Positions 44,068 through 53,925 of a stretch of 64,000 nucleotides of DNA are shown piece after piece. Below the pieces are notes generated by a model that saw only the letters and a list, made by a program, of their open reading frames with translations, was not told the origin of the DNA and did no database searches. This DNA is from Mesorhizobium qingshengii. GTDB taxonomy: Bacteria; Pseudomonadota; Alphaproteobacteria; Rhizobiales; Rhizobiaceae. Position numbers and translations under genes: made by a program. The stretch lies in the NCBI RefSeq assembly GCF_900103325.1, contig NZ_FMXM01000003.1:496001-560000 (forward strand), given 5' to 3'. The stretch's first letter is position 1; every line of letters begins with the position of its first letter.

Positions 44068-44146
44068 TCGCTTGCCAGATCGGGCAAGATTGCCGGCTGG
44101 AACTACGCTATAGAGCGATACGGCGCCCTGCTTCGGGGCTTCGTCA

Positions 44147-44193
44147 AGCATGATCCCGAAAAGTGGACGCGGGTTTTCGAGCAGGATCATGCT
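44147..44193. repeat. Rhizobial intergenic repeat with AGCATGATCC arms
   Basis: AGCATGATCC (44147-44156) and GGATCATGCT (44184-44193) form a perfect 10-bp inverted repeat, with CGAAAA/TTTTCG nested inside. It resembles a dispersed repeat known in many Rhizobiales. It lies just before the MFS ribosome site. Confidence 0.82.
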
Positions 44194-44214
44194 CAACAAA
44201 AAGACGGAGGGGAC

Positions 44215-45591
44215 ATGACCGAGGTGGCAGTGCAGCGGGCGTCGGGGCGTGGCATCTGGGGATGGATGTTCTTCGACTGGGCGGCGCAGCCGTTCTTCAC
44301 CGTCGTCACCACCTTCATCTTCGGTCCCTATTTCGTCTCGCGCATGGCGAGCGATCCGAACACCGGACAGGCCGTCTGGGGTTACGGAATCGCCGCGGCA
44401 GGACTGGTCATCGCCGTGCTGTCGCCGATCCTCGGCTCGATCGCCGACCAGACCGGACCGCGCAAGCCATGGATCGCGTTCTTCGCCGCGATCAAGATCA
44501 CCAGCCTGACCCTGCTCTGGTTCGCCGCGCCCGGCTCCAACCTGTTCCTGGTCGTGGCCTTGTTTTCGCTGGCCTCGGTGGCGGCGGAATTCTCGACCGT
44601 GTTCAACGATTCGATGATGCCGCGCCTGGTGCCGAAACGCGAGATCGGCCGGATCTCCAACATTGCCTGGGGCCTCGGCTATCTCGGCGGCATGATCGCG
44701 CTGATCTTCGTCGTCACCTGCATGGCTGGCTCGCCGGAAACCGGCAAGACGATCATCGGGATCGACCCGCTGTTCGGGCTCGATCCGAAGCTCGGCGAGG
44801 ATGCCAGGGCCACCGGACCGCTGTCGGCGGGCTGGTATTTCCTGTTCATCCTGCCGATGTTCTTCTTCACGCCGGACGCCATCAAGGGCATTCCGATCGG
44901 GCCGGCGGTGCGCGAAGGCCTGTCGGAACTGAAATCGACGCTGGCCGAGGTGCGGCGGCGCGGTGGCATCTTCCGCTTCCTCGTCGCCCGCATGATCTAC
45001 CAGGACGGCGTCAATGCGCTGCTGGCGCTGGGTGGCACCTTCGCGGCGGCGATGTTCCACTGGTCGATCACCGAGATCGGCATGTTCGGCATCATCCTCA
45101 ACGTCGTCGCCATCTTCGGCTGCTGGATCGCCGCGCGCCTCGATACCGCACTCGGCTCCAAGGTGGTGGTGATGATTGCGCTGGTGATGCTGTCGGTCGC
45201 CACCATCGGCGTCGTCTCGACCGGTCCGGGCTTCACGCTGCTCGGTCTGATACAAATGCCGACGGTCGATTCGGGCGGGCTGTTCGGCACGGCGGCCGAA
45301 AAAGCCTACATCATGTACGGCCTGCTGATTGGCCTGGCCTTTGGGCCGGTGCAGGCGTCGTCACGTTCCTACATGGCGCGCAGCGTGACGGCGGCGGAAT
45401 CCGGCCGCTATTTCGGCATCTATGCGCTGGCCGGTCGGGCAACCAGCTTTCTGGCGCCATTCCTGGTGGCGACAATCACCGCCGTCAGCGGCTCGGCTCG
45501 GCTCGGCATGGCGGTGATCATCCTGTTCCTGGCCATCGGCATGGCGATCCTGGTTCGCACACCGTATCCGGCGGACCGGCCGGCGGAGTGA
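44215..45591 (+). CDS. MFS transporter, UMF1/Atg22-like
   Basis: This 458-residue permease of the UMF1-type MFS begins GIWGWMFFDWAAQPFFTVVTT, typical of the family, and has about 12 helices, SPILGSIADQTGPRKPW and FNDSMMPRLVPKREIGRISN. GGAGGGGAC precedes ATG. The substrate is unknown; eukaryotic relatives export amino acids from vacuoles. Convergent with purH. Confidence 0.88.
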   Translation: MTEVAVQRASGRGIWGWMFFDWAAQPFFTVVTTFIFGPYFVSRMASDPNTGQAVWGYGIAAAGLVIAVLSPILGSIADQTGPRKPWIAFFAAIKITSLTLLWFAAPGSNLFLVVALFSLASVAAEFSTVFNDSMMPRLVPKREIGRISNIAWGLGYLGGMIALIFVVTCMAGSPETGKTIIGIDPLFGLDPKLGEDARATGPLSAGWYFLFILPMFFFTPDAIKGIPIGPAVREGLSELKSTLAEVRRRGGIFRFLVARMIYQDGVNALLALGGTFAAAMFHWSITEIGMFGIILNVVAIFGCWIAARLDTALGSKVVVMIALVMLSVATIGVVSTGPGFTLLGLIQMPTVDSGGLFGTAAEKAYIMYGLLIGLAFGPVQASSRSYMARSVTAAESGRYFGIYALAGRATSFLAPFLVATITAVSGSARLGMAVIILFLAIGMAILVRTPYPADRPAE

Positions 45592-45602
45592 GCACCTCTT
45601 CC

Positions 45603-45624
45603 TTCTCCCCTAGGGGAGAAGGGA
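45603..45624. terminator. 22-bp perfect palindrome between convergent MFS and purH genes
   Basis: CCTTCTCCCCT followed by AGGGGAGAAGG is a perfect 11+11 palindrome in a 47-bp gap between convergent genes. There is no clear U-tract. It may act as a bidirectional terminator or be a remnant of a rhizobial intergenic repeat. Confidence 0.6.
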
Positions 45625-45638
45625 AGGCGCCGCCTAGA

Positions 45639-47255
45639 CTAATGCCGGAAATGCCTCACACCCGTAAACACCATGGCGATGCCGTGTTGGTCGGCGGCGG
45701 CGATGACGTCGTCGTCGCGCATCGATCCGCCCGGCTGAATAACCGCCGTGGCGCCGGCTTCGATCGCCGACAGCAGGCCATCGGCGAAGGGGAAGAAGGC
45801 GTCGGAGGCTACCACAGAGCCCTTGGTCAGCGGCTCGGCAAGGCCCGCTGCCTCGGCCGCGTCGAAGGCCTTGCGAGCGGCGATGCGTGAGGAATCGACC
45901 CGGCTCATCTGGCCGGCGCCGATGCCGACAGTGGCTCCGCCCTTGACGTAGACGATGGCGTTCGACTTGACGTGCTTGGCGACGCGGAAGGCGAACCTCA
46001 GGTCGGCCATTTCGGCCGCTGTCGGCGCCCGCTTGGTCACCACCTTCAGCTCGAGGTCGTCGACCACGGCATTGTCCCTGCCCTGGACGAGCATGCCGCC
46101 GGCGACGGATTTGACCGTCGTGCCAGGGGCGCGCGGGTCCGGCAAGCCATCGGTGACCAGCAGACGCAGGTTCTTCTTCGCCGCGACGATTGCCGCCGCC
46201 TCGTCGGTCGCACCGGGCGCGATGATGACCTCGGTGAAGGTTTTCACGATCTCTTCCGCCGCCTCGGCGTCGAGGACACGGTTCATGGCAACGATGCCGC
46301 CGAAGGCCGAGACCGGATCGCAGGCGAGCGCTTTGGCGTAGGCTGCCTTCAGCGACGTGCCTTCAGCGACGCCGCATGGATTGGCGTGCTTGATGATGGC
46401 GACGGCGGCGGAGCGGTTCGGATCGAATTCGCCGACCAGTTCGAAAGCGGCGTCGGTGTCGTTGATGTTGTTGTAGGAGAGCTGCTTGCCCTGAAGCTGG
46501 CGTGCGGTGGCGACGCCCGGCCGCTTGTCGCCGTTGACGTAGAAGCCGGCGCTCTGGTGCGGGTTCTCGCCATAGCGCATCACCTCGACCAGCCTGCCGC
46601 CAAAGGCGCGCCAGGTCGGATGCTCGATCTCGAGCGCCTCGGCGAACCAGCCGGAAATCGCCGCGTCATAGCTGGCGGTGCGGGCAAAGGCCTTGGCCGC
46701 CAGCTTCTTGCGGAAATCCAGCGACAGCGAGCCGAAATTCATCTCCAGCGCATTGAGCACCGAAGCGTAATCGCCGGGATCGGTGACGATGGCGACATAG
46801 GCGTGGTTCTTGGCCGAGGCACGGATCATCGCCGGGCCGCCAATGTCGATGTTCTCGACGATCGCGGCATAGTCGGCGCCGGAGCGGCGGACTTCCTCGA
46901 AAGGGTAGAGATTGGAGACGACCAGATCGATCGGCTCGATCTTGTGGTCGCGCATCGCCTTGACATGCTCGGGGTCGTCGCGCACGCCAAGCAGCGCGCC
47001 GTGCACCGAAGGATGCAGCGTCTTGACGCGGCCATCCATGATCTCGGGAAAACCGGTGAGCTCGGAAACGTCGCGCACGGCCATGCCAGCTTCGGCGATC
47101 GCCTTGGCCGTGCCGCCGGTGGAGACCAGCTCGACGCCGGCGGCGGCCAGCGCCCTGGCGAAATCGATGAGGCCGGTCTTGTCGAAAACGGAGAGCAGCG
47201 CGCGACGGACGGGAACGAGGTCAGGGGCGGGAATGTTCTTGGCGGCGACGGCCAT
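45639..47255 (-). CDS. purH: Bifunctional AICAR formyltransferase/IMP cyclohydrolase
   Basis: This 538-residue protein catalyses the last two purine steps to IMP. An N-terminal IMP cyclohydrolase domain ([50 protein letters not shown]) precedes the AICAR transformylase domain ([63 protein letters not shown]). The start at 47255 fits the family; a 16-codon extension does not. A heparinase-family gene lies upstream on the same strand. Confidence 0.97.
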   Translation of the reverse strand: MAVAAKNIPAPDLVPVRRALLSVFDKTGLIDFARALAAAGVELVSTGGTAKAIAEAGMAVRDVSELTGFPEIMDGRVKTLHPSVHGALLGVRDDPEHVKAMRDHKIEPIDLVVSNLYPFEEVRRSGADYAAIVENIDIGGPAMIRASAKNHAYVAIVTDPGDYASVLNALEMNFGSLSLDFRKKLAAKAFARTASYDAAISGWFAEALEIEHPTWRAFGGRLVEVMRYGENPHQSAGFYVNGDKRPGVATARQLQGKQLSYNNINDTDAAFELVGEFDPNRSAAVAIIKHANPCGVAEGTSLKAAYAKALACDPVSAFGGIVAMNRVLDAEAAEEIVKTFTEVIIAPGATDEAAAIVAAKKNLRLLVTDGLPDPRAPGTTVKSVAGGMLVQGRDNAVVDDLELKVVTKRAPTAAEMADLRFAFRVAKHVKSNAIVYVKGGATVGIGAGQMSRVDSSRIAARKAFDAAEAAGLAEPLTKGSVVASDAFFPFADGLLSAIEAGATAVIQPGGSMRDDDVIAAADQHGIAMVFTGVRHFRH

Positions 47256-47349
47256 GGGCTGGCGGCCTTTCACGGCTGGAGGGGCAAGTCCGCGCCGTAG
47301 CACATGACATCAGGAAATCAAGCCGCAAGGTCAGTCCTGGCGGACACAG

Positions 47350-49074
47350 TCAGTTGTTTTCCGGGTAGCCGGCGACGCTGGTGCGCGTCAGCTGCCAGTG
47401 AACCTCGGCAACGTCCGATGCCTTGAAGGCGAGCACGATCTGCCGGCTGCGGCGCGGGCCGCCAAGGCCGGCGAAATAGATCGATTCCTCGACCTCCGGC
47501 ACCACCTCGCTGGAGGTGAACACCCAGGTGTCGGCCTGATCTCCCGCCAGGACCAGGCGATCGTGCTCGTCCTGCAGCAGGTCGATGTCGGGGTGGACGT
47601 GGAAGCGGACGGTGATGAAATCGCGGCCGTTGTTGCGGATCGCGGCATTGCCCGGCCTCAGGAACCGGTCCCTGCCGGCCAGCACGTTGCCATTCGTCGA
47701 CAGCTTCAGCTCGCGCTCATGCAGGAAGCCGAAGCGGGCGACATAGCCATCGTGGCGGGCGATGAAACCCTGAACGCCCTTCTGGTCGGTGCGCTTGCAC
47801 GGGACGTGCTGCGGGCCGCCGATCAACGGCGAGCCGAGCAGGTCGTTGACGCGCAGCGAATAGCTGAAGCGCGCCGACGAGGTGTCGTTGATGGTGGCGG
47901 TCGAGTGCGCGGCCGTGGCGCGGGCCAGCGGCCGGAACTCGGCGGCGCCATAGGTGTCGATGCCGGCATTGACGATGTAGTGCTGGCGGCCGGACGACAG
48001 TTCGAAGGCGAGGCATCCGGCGTGCGCGGCGTTGGAAACGTCGACCGGCGGCGGCAGGCCGGTGTCGGCGATGACGGTGACGCCACCCATCGACAGGCGC
48101 TCATAGCCCGAATGCGGCGCATGCAGGAGCGGTGCGCCGGCGGTGTCGTCGTGGCGCAGGATGGTGGCGATGCGGTCATGGATGGTCGCGCCCATGCCGT
48201 TGAAGCGGGCTAGGCTGCCGTCCTGGTGGCGGAAGAAACGCAGCGCCGGCAGCATGCGGTCGATGGCGCCGATCAGCGCCTGCGGCGGCGTTTCCGCCTG
48301 GTTGGCATAGGTCTGGCGCAGCGGCAGAAGGTCGGCGAGGATTTCCAGCACCACCATCGGATTGCGCGAGATGTGCCCGCCGTCGGCGAGGATCTGGCGG
48401 TCGAGTTCCTCGGCGAGGTTGCGGGTGGCGCCGCGCAGCGCCGATGCGGGTGCCGGCAAGGAAAGCGCGGCGAAGGCCAGTGCGATGCGGGCGCGCAGCC
48501 TGTCCTTGCCGTCCGGCATCTCGCGCGCCATCGACCTGAGGTAGCGGATCTGCATGGCGAGCGATTTCAGGAAGGCGCGGTAGAAGGGAAACTCGGCGCC
48601 CTGCAACACGACGGAGGAATGCTGCAGCCAGGCGATGATGCGCTTGGCTGTCGTGCCGGGCTCCCAGGCAACGCCGGAAATATGGCTGCCATGCATGGCG
48701 ATCCAGTCGGCAACCAGCGCGCGGGCGTTGGCGGCGGCGAGCTCGGTGCCGGCGGCGCGCATGTGGCGCAGCCAGCGAAAGCCATGCAGCGTCTTTTGCC
48801 AGCCGTGATTGGGTACGTTGATCTGGAAAGGCGACTTGCCGCCGGTCTCGACCATGTGCCCCGACAAGGGGTAGCGGCCGTAGTAGATCTCGAGCGCGAT
48901 CTGCGGGTCGGCGAGGCGCAGGTCCGGCGGCGCGATCAGCACACGTTCCGGCGTGCGGCCGGAATAGCGCCAACGATAGACCGGCCCGGCACGCAGGCGC
49001 CGGCGCGTTTTGCGCCAGAACTCCTTCGCGACAAGCGTCCATAGACGCGTCGTGCTGCCGGCAGCCAGTGCCAA
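47350..49074 (-). CDS. Heparinase II/III family protein
   Basis: This 574-residue protein has a helical N-terminal toroid-like region and a C-terminal beta domain with MGGVTVIADTGLPPPVDVSNAAHAGCLAFELSSG and HSTATINDTSSARF, as in heparinase II/III-type polysaccharide lyases. No signal peptide is evident. The start is a TTG with AGGAG nearby, so the exact N-terminus is uncertain. In many alphaproteobacteria this gene sits next to purH and rsmB; here it is 94 bp upstream of purH. Confidence 0.87.
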   Translation of the reverse strand: MALAAGSTTRLWTLVAKEFWRKTRRRLRAGPVYRWRYSGRTPERVLIAPPDLRLADPQIALEIYYGRYPLSGHMVETGGKSPFQINVPNHGWQKTLHGFRWLRHMRAAGTELAAANARALVADWIAMHGSHISGVAWEPGTTAKRIIAWLQHSSVVLQGAEFPFYRAFLKSLAMQIRYLRSMAREMPDGKDRLRARIALAFAALSLPAPASALRGATRNLAEELDRQILADGGHISRNPMVVLEILADLLPLRQTYANQAETPPQALIGAIDRMLPALRFFRHQDGSLARFNGMGATIHDRIATILRHDDTAGAPLLHAPHSGYERLSMGGVTVIADTGLPPPVDVSNAAHAGCLAFELSSGRQHYIVNAGIDTYGAAEFRPLARATAAHSTATINDTSSARFSYSLRVNDLLGSPLIGGPQHVPCKRTDQKGVQGFIARHDGYVARFGFLHERELKLSTNGNVLAGRDRFLRPGNAAIRNNGRDFITVRFHVHPDIDLLQDEHDRLVLAGDQADTWVFTSSEVVPEVEESIYFAGLGGPRRSRQIVLAFKASDVAEVHWQLTRTSVAGYPENN

Positions 49075-49236
49075 AACCCCTCCTGATCGTCCTCTACCCC
49101 AAGCTCAAGCTTATATGATTCAAGAACTTATGCGAAGGCGGATTCCGCCAAAGTGAAGGGGTTCACTCCGAGGCGGCATCATTGGCCCCAAAAAAGCAAA
49201 GCCTTTCCGGGATCATATCGGGGGTCGCGTCGCTGT

Positions 49237-50100
49237 TCATTTCCTCGTGTGGCGGTGTCGAAACTCGCTGGGCGAACATTTCTCACGATCCCGAAAAAGC
49301 CGGGAAAAATAGAAGGCATCGTGTATGCCAACCGCCATGGCCACAGCCTCGACGGGTGAATCGGTGGTCACCAGCAATTGCTTGGCGAGGTCGAGCCGGA
49401 TACGCAATTGGAATGCCTTGGGCGATAGCCCGGTGTGCAGTGCGAACTTGCGGCGCAGGGTCGCCGGCGACATTTTGAATTTCGCGGCGAACGCCTTGAA
49501 GTCAAGCGGTTCGACCGCGCGATTGCGCAGTTCCTCGACGGCGCGCTGAAAATCGGGATGGCTTTCGCTGTTGCCCCAGCCAATCGCTTGCCGGGCGGCC
49601 CGCACGACCAATCGATGCACGGTGGCGGCGGCCTCCGCCTGACTTAGCGCGGTATCCAGGGACAGCTCGGCATACAGCCGGTCAAACAGCCGCTGCATGT
49701 CGCCGAGGTCGGACAGACGAACGACCGGCGCCTGTTCGACGATCAGCCGCATGCGCGTGAAATCTCGAGTCAAGGCACCTTCGAAGAGCGCCCAGCGCTC
49801 GGTCCATCCCCACTCGTCCGGCCCATAAGAATGCGCTTTGCCGGGGAACAGCCAGAACAGGCTGGGCGCCGCGATTGCCTGCTTGCCCGCGGCCCTGGTT
49901 TCGAGCCAGCCCTTGCCTTGCTCCACCAGCACTACGGCAAAATCCGGCAGCCTTCGCCCGACAATGGCTTGCTCGACACGATGGCGACCGACACCCGTCA
50001 CCGACAAGCCGCCCATCGCGGCCGAGGGCGACCGGTACAATGCCAATTGACGGTTATGCATGAGCGAAAAGTCCAGGTCGAATCTTCTGTTCATGGGCAC
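49237..50100 (-). CDS. AraC family transcriptional regulator
   Basis: This 287-residue protein has an N-terminal cupin-type sensing domain (about 20-130) and a C-terminal AraC DNA-binding domain (about 185-285) with KFKMSPATLRRKFALHTGLS and MAVGIHDAFYFSRLFRDREK. It diverges from the phytanoyl-CoA dioxygenase-like gene 55 bp away, which it probably controls. The inducer is unknown. Confidence 0.92.
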   Translation of the reverse strand: MPMNRRFDLDFSLMHNRQLALYRSPSAAMGGLSVTGVGRHRVEQAIVGRRLPDFAVVLVEQGKGWLETRAAGKQAIAAPSLFWLFPGKAHSYGPDEWGWTERWALFEGALTRDFTRMRLIVEQAPVVRLSDLGDMQRLFDRLYAELSLDTALSQAEAAATVHRLVVRAARQAIGWGNSESHPDFQRAVEELRNRAVEPLDFKAFAAKFKMSPATLRRKFALHTGLSPKAFQLRIRLDLAKQLLVTTDSPVEAVAMAVGIHDAFYFSRLFRDREKCSPSEFRHRHTRK

Positions 50101-50154
50101 TGGCCACTACAATAGGGCATTGTCAGCCCAAGCTGGAAGCCATGGGTGATTGAA

Positions 50155-51087
50155 ATGTCGATATCGCGGGCAAAATCAACATCGCAAGACGCTCCTCCCG
50201 TCGCCCTTGCGGCCAACAGTAAAGTGCTGTCGACGGCGACGAATCGGTTGGGATATCTCACCCCGACCGATCCGTCCGCCGGCATCGAGACCATTCGCCA
50301 TCTCTATGGGATGCAAGGCTATGTCTGGCTCAAAGGTCTGTTGCCACGCCGCAGCGTGATCGATTTTCGCGGCTGGGTGTTTTCGCATCTGGCGGATACC
50401 GGGTTGGTCATGCCTGGGCTCGATCCTGGGCTCGGCATAGCGGCGGCCGGCGCATTTGACCGGCAACTGGCCGATCGCCGCATCATGTCGCTGGTTCGTT
50501 CGGCTGCCTATGAAGGCTTTTGCGCGCAACCGCTATTGTCCCGCTTCATGGACGAATTCCTGGGCGGGCTGTCCTACCTGCACAAGCGAAAGATCATGCG
50601 TTTCACCCAGCCGGGATCGCCTGTCGCGACGCCGGCGCACTACGATCTTGTCTATCTGCGCGGCGGCACCAGCCGTATCGTTACGGCTTGGATACCCCTG
50701 GGCGACGTTTCAGTTGATATGGGCGGCCTCGTCTATCTCGAGGGGTCGCACGCGATCGGCGTCGGCATGGAAGCCCGGTTCAACGAGAACAATGCCGGCC
50801 TGGATGCACAGGAACGGATCAGCGCCTACAACCGCAACATGACCGAGGGCGGTTGGGTGTCGAAGGATCTGCCCGAAATGGCTGAGCGGTTTGATTCGCG
50901 CTGGCTGATCGCGGATTTCGAGGCGGGCGACGTCGTGCTTCACTCGCCCTACATGATCCATGCGTCGACGACCAACCAGAGCCCAGACGGGCGAATCAGG
51001 CTGTCCACGGACATCCGTTTTCAAAACGTCGATGACGAAATCGACGCGCGGTGGGCGAACCACTGGAGTCTGGACGACATGCTCTAG
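50155..51087 (+). CDS. Phytanoyl-CoA dioxygenase (PhyH) family protein
   Basis: This 310-residue Fe(II)/2-oxoglutarate-dependent oxygenase-like protein has HYDLVYLRGG (H-x-D iron motif), LVYLEGSHAIGVG, VVLHSPYMIHAS (distal His) and a 2-oxoglutarate-type Arg in GRIRLSTDIRFQN. It probably hydroxylates a small organic substrate. A GTG at 50146 is an alternative start. It is divergent from the AraC regulator, and the pair looks inserted between the heparinase and rsmB genes. Confidence 0.85.
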   Translation: MSISRAKSTSQDAPPVALAANSKVLSTATNRLGYLTPTDPSAGIETIRHLYGMQGYVWLKGLLPRRSVIDFRGWVFSHLADTGLVMPGLDPGLGIAAAGAFDRQLADRRIMSLVRSAAYEGFCAQPLLSRFMDEFLGGLSYLHKRKIMRFTQPGSPVATPAHYDLVYLRGGTSRIVTAWIPLGDVSVDMGGLVYLEGSHAIGVGMEARFNENNAGLDAQERISAYNRNMTEGGWVSKDLPEMAERFDSRWLIADFEAGDVVLHSPYMIHASTTNQSPDGRIRLSTDIRFQNVDDEIDARWANHWSLDDML

Positions 51088-51140
51088 GTCAGTTCACCGT
51101 TTCACGGAAACGGCAAACCGCTCTAACTCTTTGTTTTGAC

Positions 51141-51184
51141 GCAATTCCGGACGGAAAACCGTTTCACACTTTTCCTGGAATTGC
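51141..51184. repeat. Rhizobial intergenic repeat with GCAATTCC arms
   Basis: GCAATTCC (51141-51148) and GGAATTGC (51177-51184) form an inverted repeat around ACGGAAAACCG and TTTCACAC. A related hairpin GTTTC-ACG-GAAAC lies left of it (near 51102). The right end CTCTAG supplies the stop codon of rsmB. Confidence 0.82.
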
Positions 51185-51185
51185 T

Positions 51186-52574
51186 CTAGGATGTTCGACG
51201 CATGCGGGCGGCGAAGAAGCCATCGAGCCCCGAGCGTTCCGGCGCGCCGAGGTCGAGATCGGCGGGGGTCGTGCGCAGCGTGCCTTGCGGCGTCAGGAAC
51301 GGATCGATACCGGCAATCTCACCTTGCCGTAGCGGATCGTCGGCGACCGCCGCTGTCGCCTTGAGAAAGGCGCGATGCAGGTCTTCGCCCTCGAGCGGGT
51401 CGAGCGAACAGTTGGAAAAGACGATCTTGCCGCCCGGCTTGACGAGGGTGACGGCGCGGGCGAGCAGCCTGCGTTGCAGGTCCGCGAGCTTTTCGACATC
51501 GGCCGCCGTCTTGGTCCATGGCACGTCGGGATGCCGCCGCACCGTGCCGGTCGATGAGCAAGGCGCGTCGAGAAGAACGGCGTCGAACAGCTCTTCCGGC
51601 TCGTATTTGAGCAGGTCGGCCTGGACGATGTCGGCGGACAGGCCAAGGCGGTCGAGATTCTGCGCCAGCCGCGCCAGCCGGTTCTTCGAAGTGTCGACCG
51701 CGGTGACCTTGGCGCCCGCGAGAATCAATTGCGCGGTCTTGCCGCCGGGGGCGGCGCAGAGATCGGCGACGCGCAGGCCCCTGACATCGCCGAACAGCCT
51801 TGCCGGAAGGCTGGCCGCCGCATCCTGAACCCACCAGGCGCCTTCGGCAAAGCCCGGCAACTCGGTGACGGGACCGGCAAGCTTCTCCACCCGCACCGTA
51901 CCGGTCGGCAGGACGATGCCGCCGAGCTGTTCGGCCCAGAGTTGGGGATCGGCCTTGACCGAGAAGTCGACCGGCGCCTCGTGCCGATGCGCGGCGAGAA
52001 TCTGTCTGGCCTTCTCCGTACCGTAGGCGGCCTTCAGCCGGTCGGAGAACCACTTTGGCGCTTCGTCGGTGGCGGCAAGCGCGGCCGGCAGCTCGGCTTC
52101 CTTGGCGCGCGCCAGCGTGCGCAGCACGCCGTTGACGAGGCCGGAGAAACGCACGGTGCGCGGATCGGACTTGGCGTGCGTCACGGCCAGGTCGACGGCG
52201 GCGCTGTCGGGAATGTCGAGGAACAGGATCTGCGCGGCCGCGACATGCAAGATGTGCGACAGGGCGGTGGCGTTGGGTGGCAGCGGCTTTTCCAGGCGCC
52301 GCGCCAGCAGCCCCGTGATGGTCATGCGATAGCGCAGCGCGGTGACCAGGATGGCGCGGACTAGGCCACGGTCGCGCGGGTCGAGCGCCTTGTATTGCGG
52401 GTGGCCGTTTTCGTGATCGGTCAGGCCGTCAAGCGGCGTCCTGGCGTCAATGACGGCGGCAAGCAGGCGCGCCGCGGCCTTGCGGGCGGCGAGGCCGGCG
52501 ACGAATTCGCCACCCCCATTCTGTTCCTGATCGCCTGAAACCGTGCGCCGAGGTGCCCTGTCCGCCACGTTCAC
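51186..52574 (-). CDS. rsmB: 16S rRNA (cytosine967-C5)-methyltransferase RsmB
   Basis: This 462-residue protein has an N-terminal NusB-like RNA-binding domain (about 20-150: [32 protein letters not shown]) and a C-terminal SAM methyltransferase domain with [28 protein letters not shown] (first Cys) and [13 protein letters not shown] (second, catalytic Cys). The chosen GTG at 52574 overlaps the htpX stop (GTGA). The stop codon lies in the adjoining repeat. It methylates C967 of 16S rRNA. Confidence 0.95.
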   Translation of the reverse strand: MNVADRAPRRTVSGDQEQNGGGEFVAGLAARKAAARLLAAVIDARTPLDGLTDHENGHPQYKALDPRDRGLVRAILVTALRYRMTITGLLARRLEKPLPPNATALSHILHVAAAQILFLDIPDSAAVDLAVTHAKSDPRTVRFSGLVNGVLRTLARAKEAELPAALAATDEAPKWFSDRLKAAYGTEKARQILAAHRHEAPVDFSVKADPQLWAEQLGGIVLPTGTVRVEKLAGPVTELPGFAEGAWWVQDAAASLPARLFGDVRGLRVADLCAAPGGKTAQLILAGAKVTAVDTSKNRLARLAQNLDRLGLSADIVQADLLKYEPEELFDAVLLDAPCSSTGTVRRHPDVPWTKTAADVEKLADLQRRLLARAVTLVKPGGKIVFSNCSLDPLEGEDLHRAFLKATAAVADDPLRQGEIAGIDPFLTPQGTLRTTPADLDLGAPERSGLDGFFAARMRRTS

Positions 52575-53590
52575 GACCACCGGCCCTTGGGCCCGGTCGG
52601 GTTTCGGCCCCACGGGTTGGGTTTCGGCTTGGCTGGCTGCGCCGGCTGTTCCGGCCGCGCGGCCTGGTCCCACGGACCTGCAGGCCGCTGTTCGTCCGCC
52701 TGCCGTGGTGTCGGGGCCTGGCGCGGGGCGGCCTGGGCGCCGCCGGCCATCTGCCCCGCCATCGCCTGAAGGGCGGCGATGCGGTTCTCGGTGCTCGGGT
52801 GGGTGGAGAACAGACTGTCCATGCGCTCGCCGGAGAGAGGATTGATGATGAAGAGGTGGGCCATTGCCGGGTTGCGCTCGGCATCGGGGTTGGGAATGCG
52901 TTCGGCGCCGCGAGCGATCTTGTCAAGCGCGGACGCCAGCCAGAGCGGGTGTCCACAGATTTCGGCGCCGCGCCGGTCGGCTTCGTATTCGCGGGTACGG
53001 CTGACCGCCATCTGCACGACCATCGCGGCAAAGGGCGCCATGATCATCGCCGCCAGCACGCCGACAAAGCCGAACGGGTTGTTGTTGTCGCGATTGCCGC
53101 CGAGGAAGAAGGCGAAATTGCCGAGCATCGAGATGGCACCGGCAAAGGTCGCCACGATCGTCATCGTCAGCGTGTCGCGGTGCTGGACGTCAGCGAGTTC
53201 ATGCGCCATCACCGCGGCAACTTCCTCATGCGTCAGTGCGTGCAAAAGGCCGGTGGAGGCAGCGACTGCCGCATTCTGCGGGTTGCGGCCGGTGGCGAAG
53301 GCGTTCGGCTGCGGATTGTCGATCAGATAGGTCTTCGGCATCGGCAGGCCGGCACGCTCGGCGAGGCCCTGGACGATAGCGTGGTATTCGGGCGCGTTTC
53401 TTTCGTCGACCTCGACAGCGCGGTTCATCGACAGCACCATCTTGTCGGCGTTCCAGTAGCTGAACAGATTGGTGCCGGCGGCGACCACCAGGGCGATCAT
53501 CATGCCGCCCGATCCGCCGATCAGGAAACCGACACCCATGAACAGCGCGGTCATCGCGGCAAGAAGCATGGCGGTGCGAAGTGTGTTCAT
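52571..53590 (-). CDS. htpX: HtpX-family membrane protease with altered zinc motif
   Basis: This 339-residue HtpX homologue has N-terminal membrane helices (about 8-42), [17 protein letters not shown], helices near 145-190, [15 protein letters not shown] (third zinc ligand) and a Pro/Ala-rich C-terminal tail of about 65 residues. HtpX degrades misfolded membrane proteins. The expected HExxH motif reads H130-E-L-A-D134; a single base change (CAC to GAC, at 53189-53191) would explain loss of the second His. All else is well conserved, so activity is doubtful but not excluded. It is coupled to rsmB. Confidence 0.9.
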   Translation of the reverse strand: MNTLRTAMLLAAMTALFMGVGFLIGGSGGMMIALVVAAGTNLFSYWNADKMVLSMNRAVEVDERNAPEYHAIVQGLAERAGLPMPKTYLIDNPQPNAFATGRNPQNAAVAASTGLLHALTHEEVAAVMAHELADVQHRDTLTMTIVATFAGAISMLGNFAFFLGGNRDNNNPFGFVGVLAAMIMAPFAAMVVQMAVSRTREYEADRRGAEICGHPLWLASALDKIARGAERIPNPDAERNPAMAHLFIINPLSGERMDSLFSTHPSTENRIAALQAMAGQMAGGAQAAPRQAPTPRQADEQRPAGPWDQAARPEQPAQPAKPKPNPWGRNPTGPKGRWS

Positions 53591-53649
53591 CGTCTGCTTC
53601 TATCCAGGGGGTGGCAAAAAGGGGTCGATCGGCGCGGGTTCATCGCTAT

Positions 53650-53678
53650 ATGATGGGAAACGCCAGGTCCCGTTTCAA
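53650..53678 (-). promoter_or_regulatory. Candidate heat-shock (RpoH) promoter of htpX
   Basis: On the minus strand TTGAAA (53678-53673) and CCCATCAT (53657-53650), 15 bases apart, resemble the RpoH consensus (CTTGAAA, CCCATnT). Transcription would begin about 50 bp before htpX. HtpX is a known heat-shock gene, which supports the reading. Confidence 0.45.
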
Positions 53679-53695
53679 TCCGCCGGAAATATCGC

Positions 53696-53917
53696 ATGAA
53701 CGACGAAACCAGTAAAACGCCTGCCGGCCAAGGTGGCGACGCGCCGCAAAAAATGCTGACGCCGGCCGCGCGCCGCGCGCTGGCGGAAGCCGAGGCGCGG
53801 CGGCAGAACTATCGCCAGAAGGAAGCCGCGATGCCGAAGGAAATCGGCGGCCGTGGCGGCAAGGAACCCGGCCGCTATGGCGACTGGGAGGTGAAGGGAT
53901 TGACCAGCGATTTCTAG
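53696..53917 (+). CDS. DUF1674/SDHAF4-like protein (succinate dehydrogenase assembly factor 4)
   Basis: This 73-residue protein has the conserved C-terminal pattern PKEIGGRGGKEPGRYGDWEVKG of DUF1674, whose eukaryotic member SDHAF4 binds flavinylated SdhA during complex II assembly. The N-terminal half is polar and disordered. It is divergent from htpX and convergent with the HAD gene. Confidence 0.9.
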   Translation: MNDETSKTPAGQGGDAPQKMLTPAARRALAEAEARRQNYRQKEAAMPKEIGGRGGKEPGRYGDWEVKGLTSDF

Positions 53918-53925
53918 CGCCTGGT

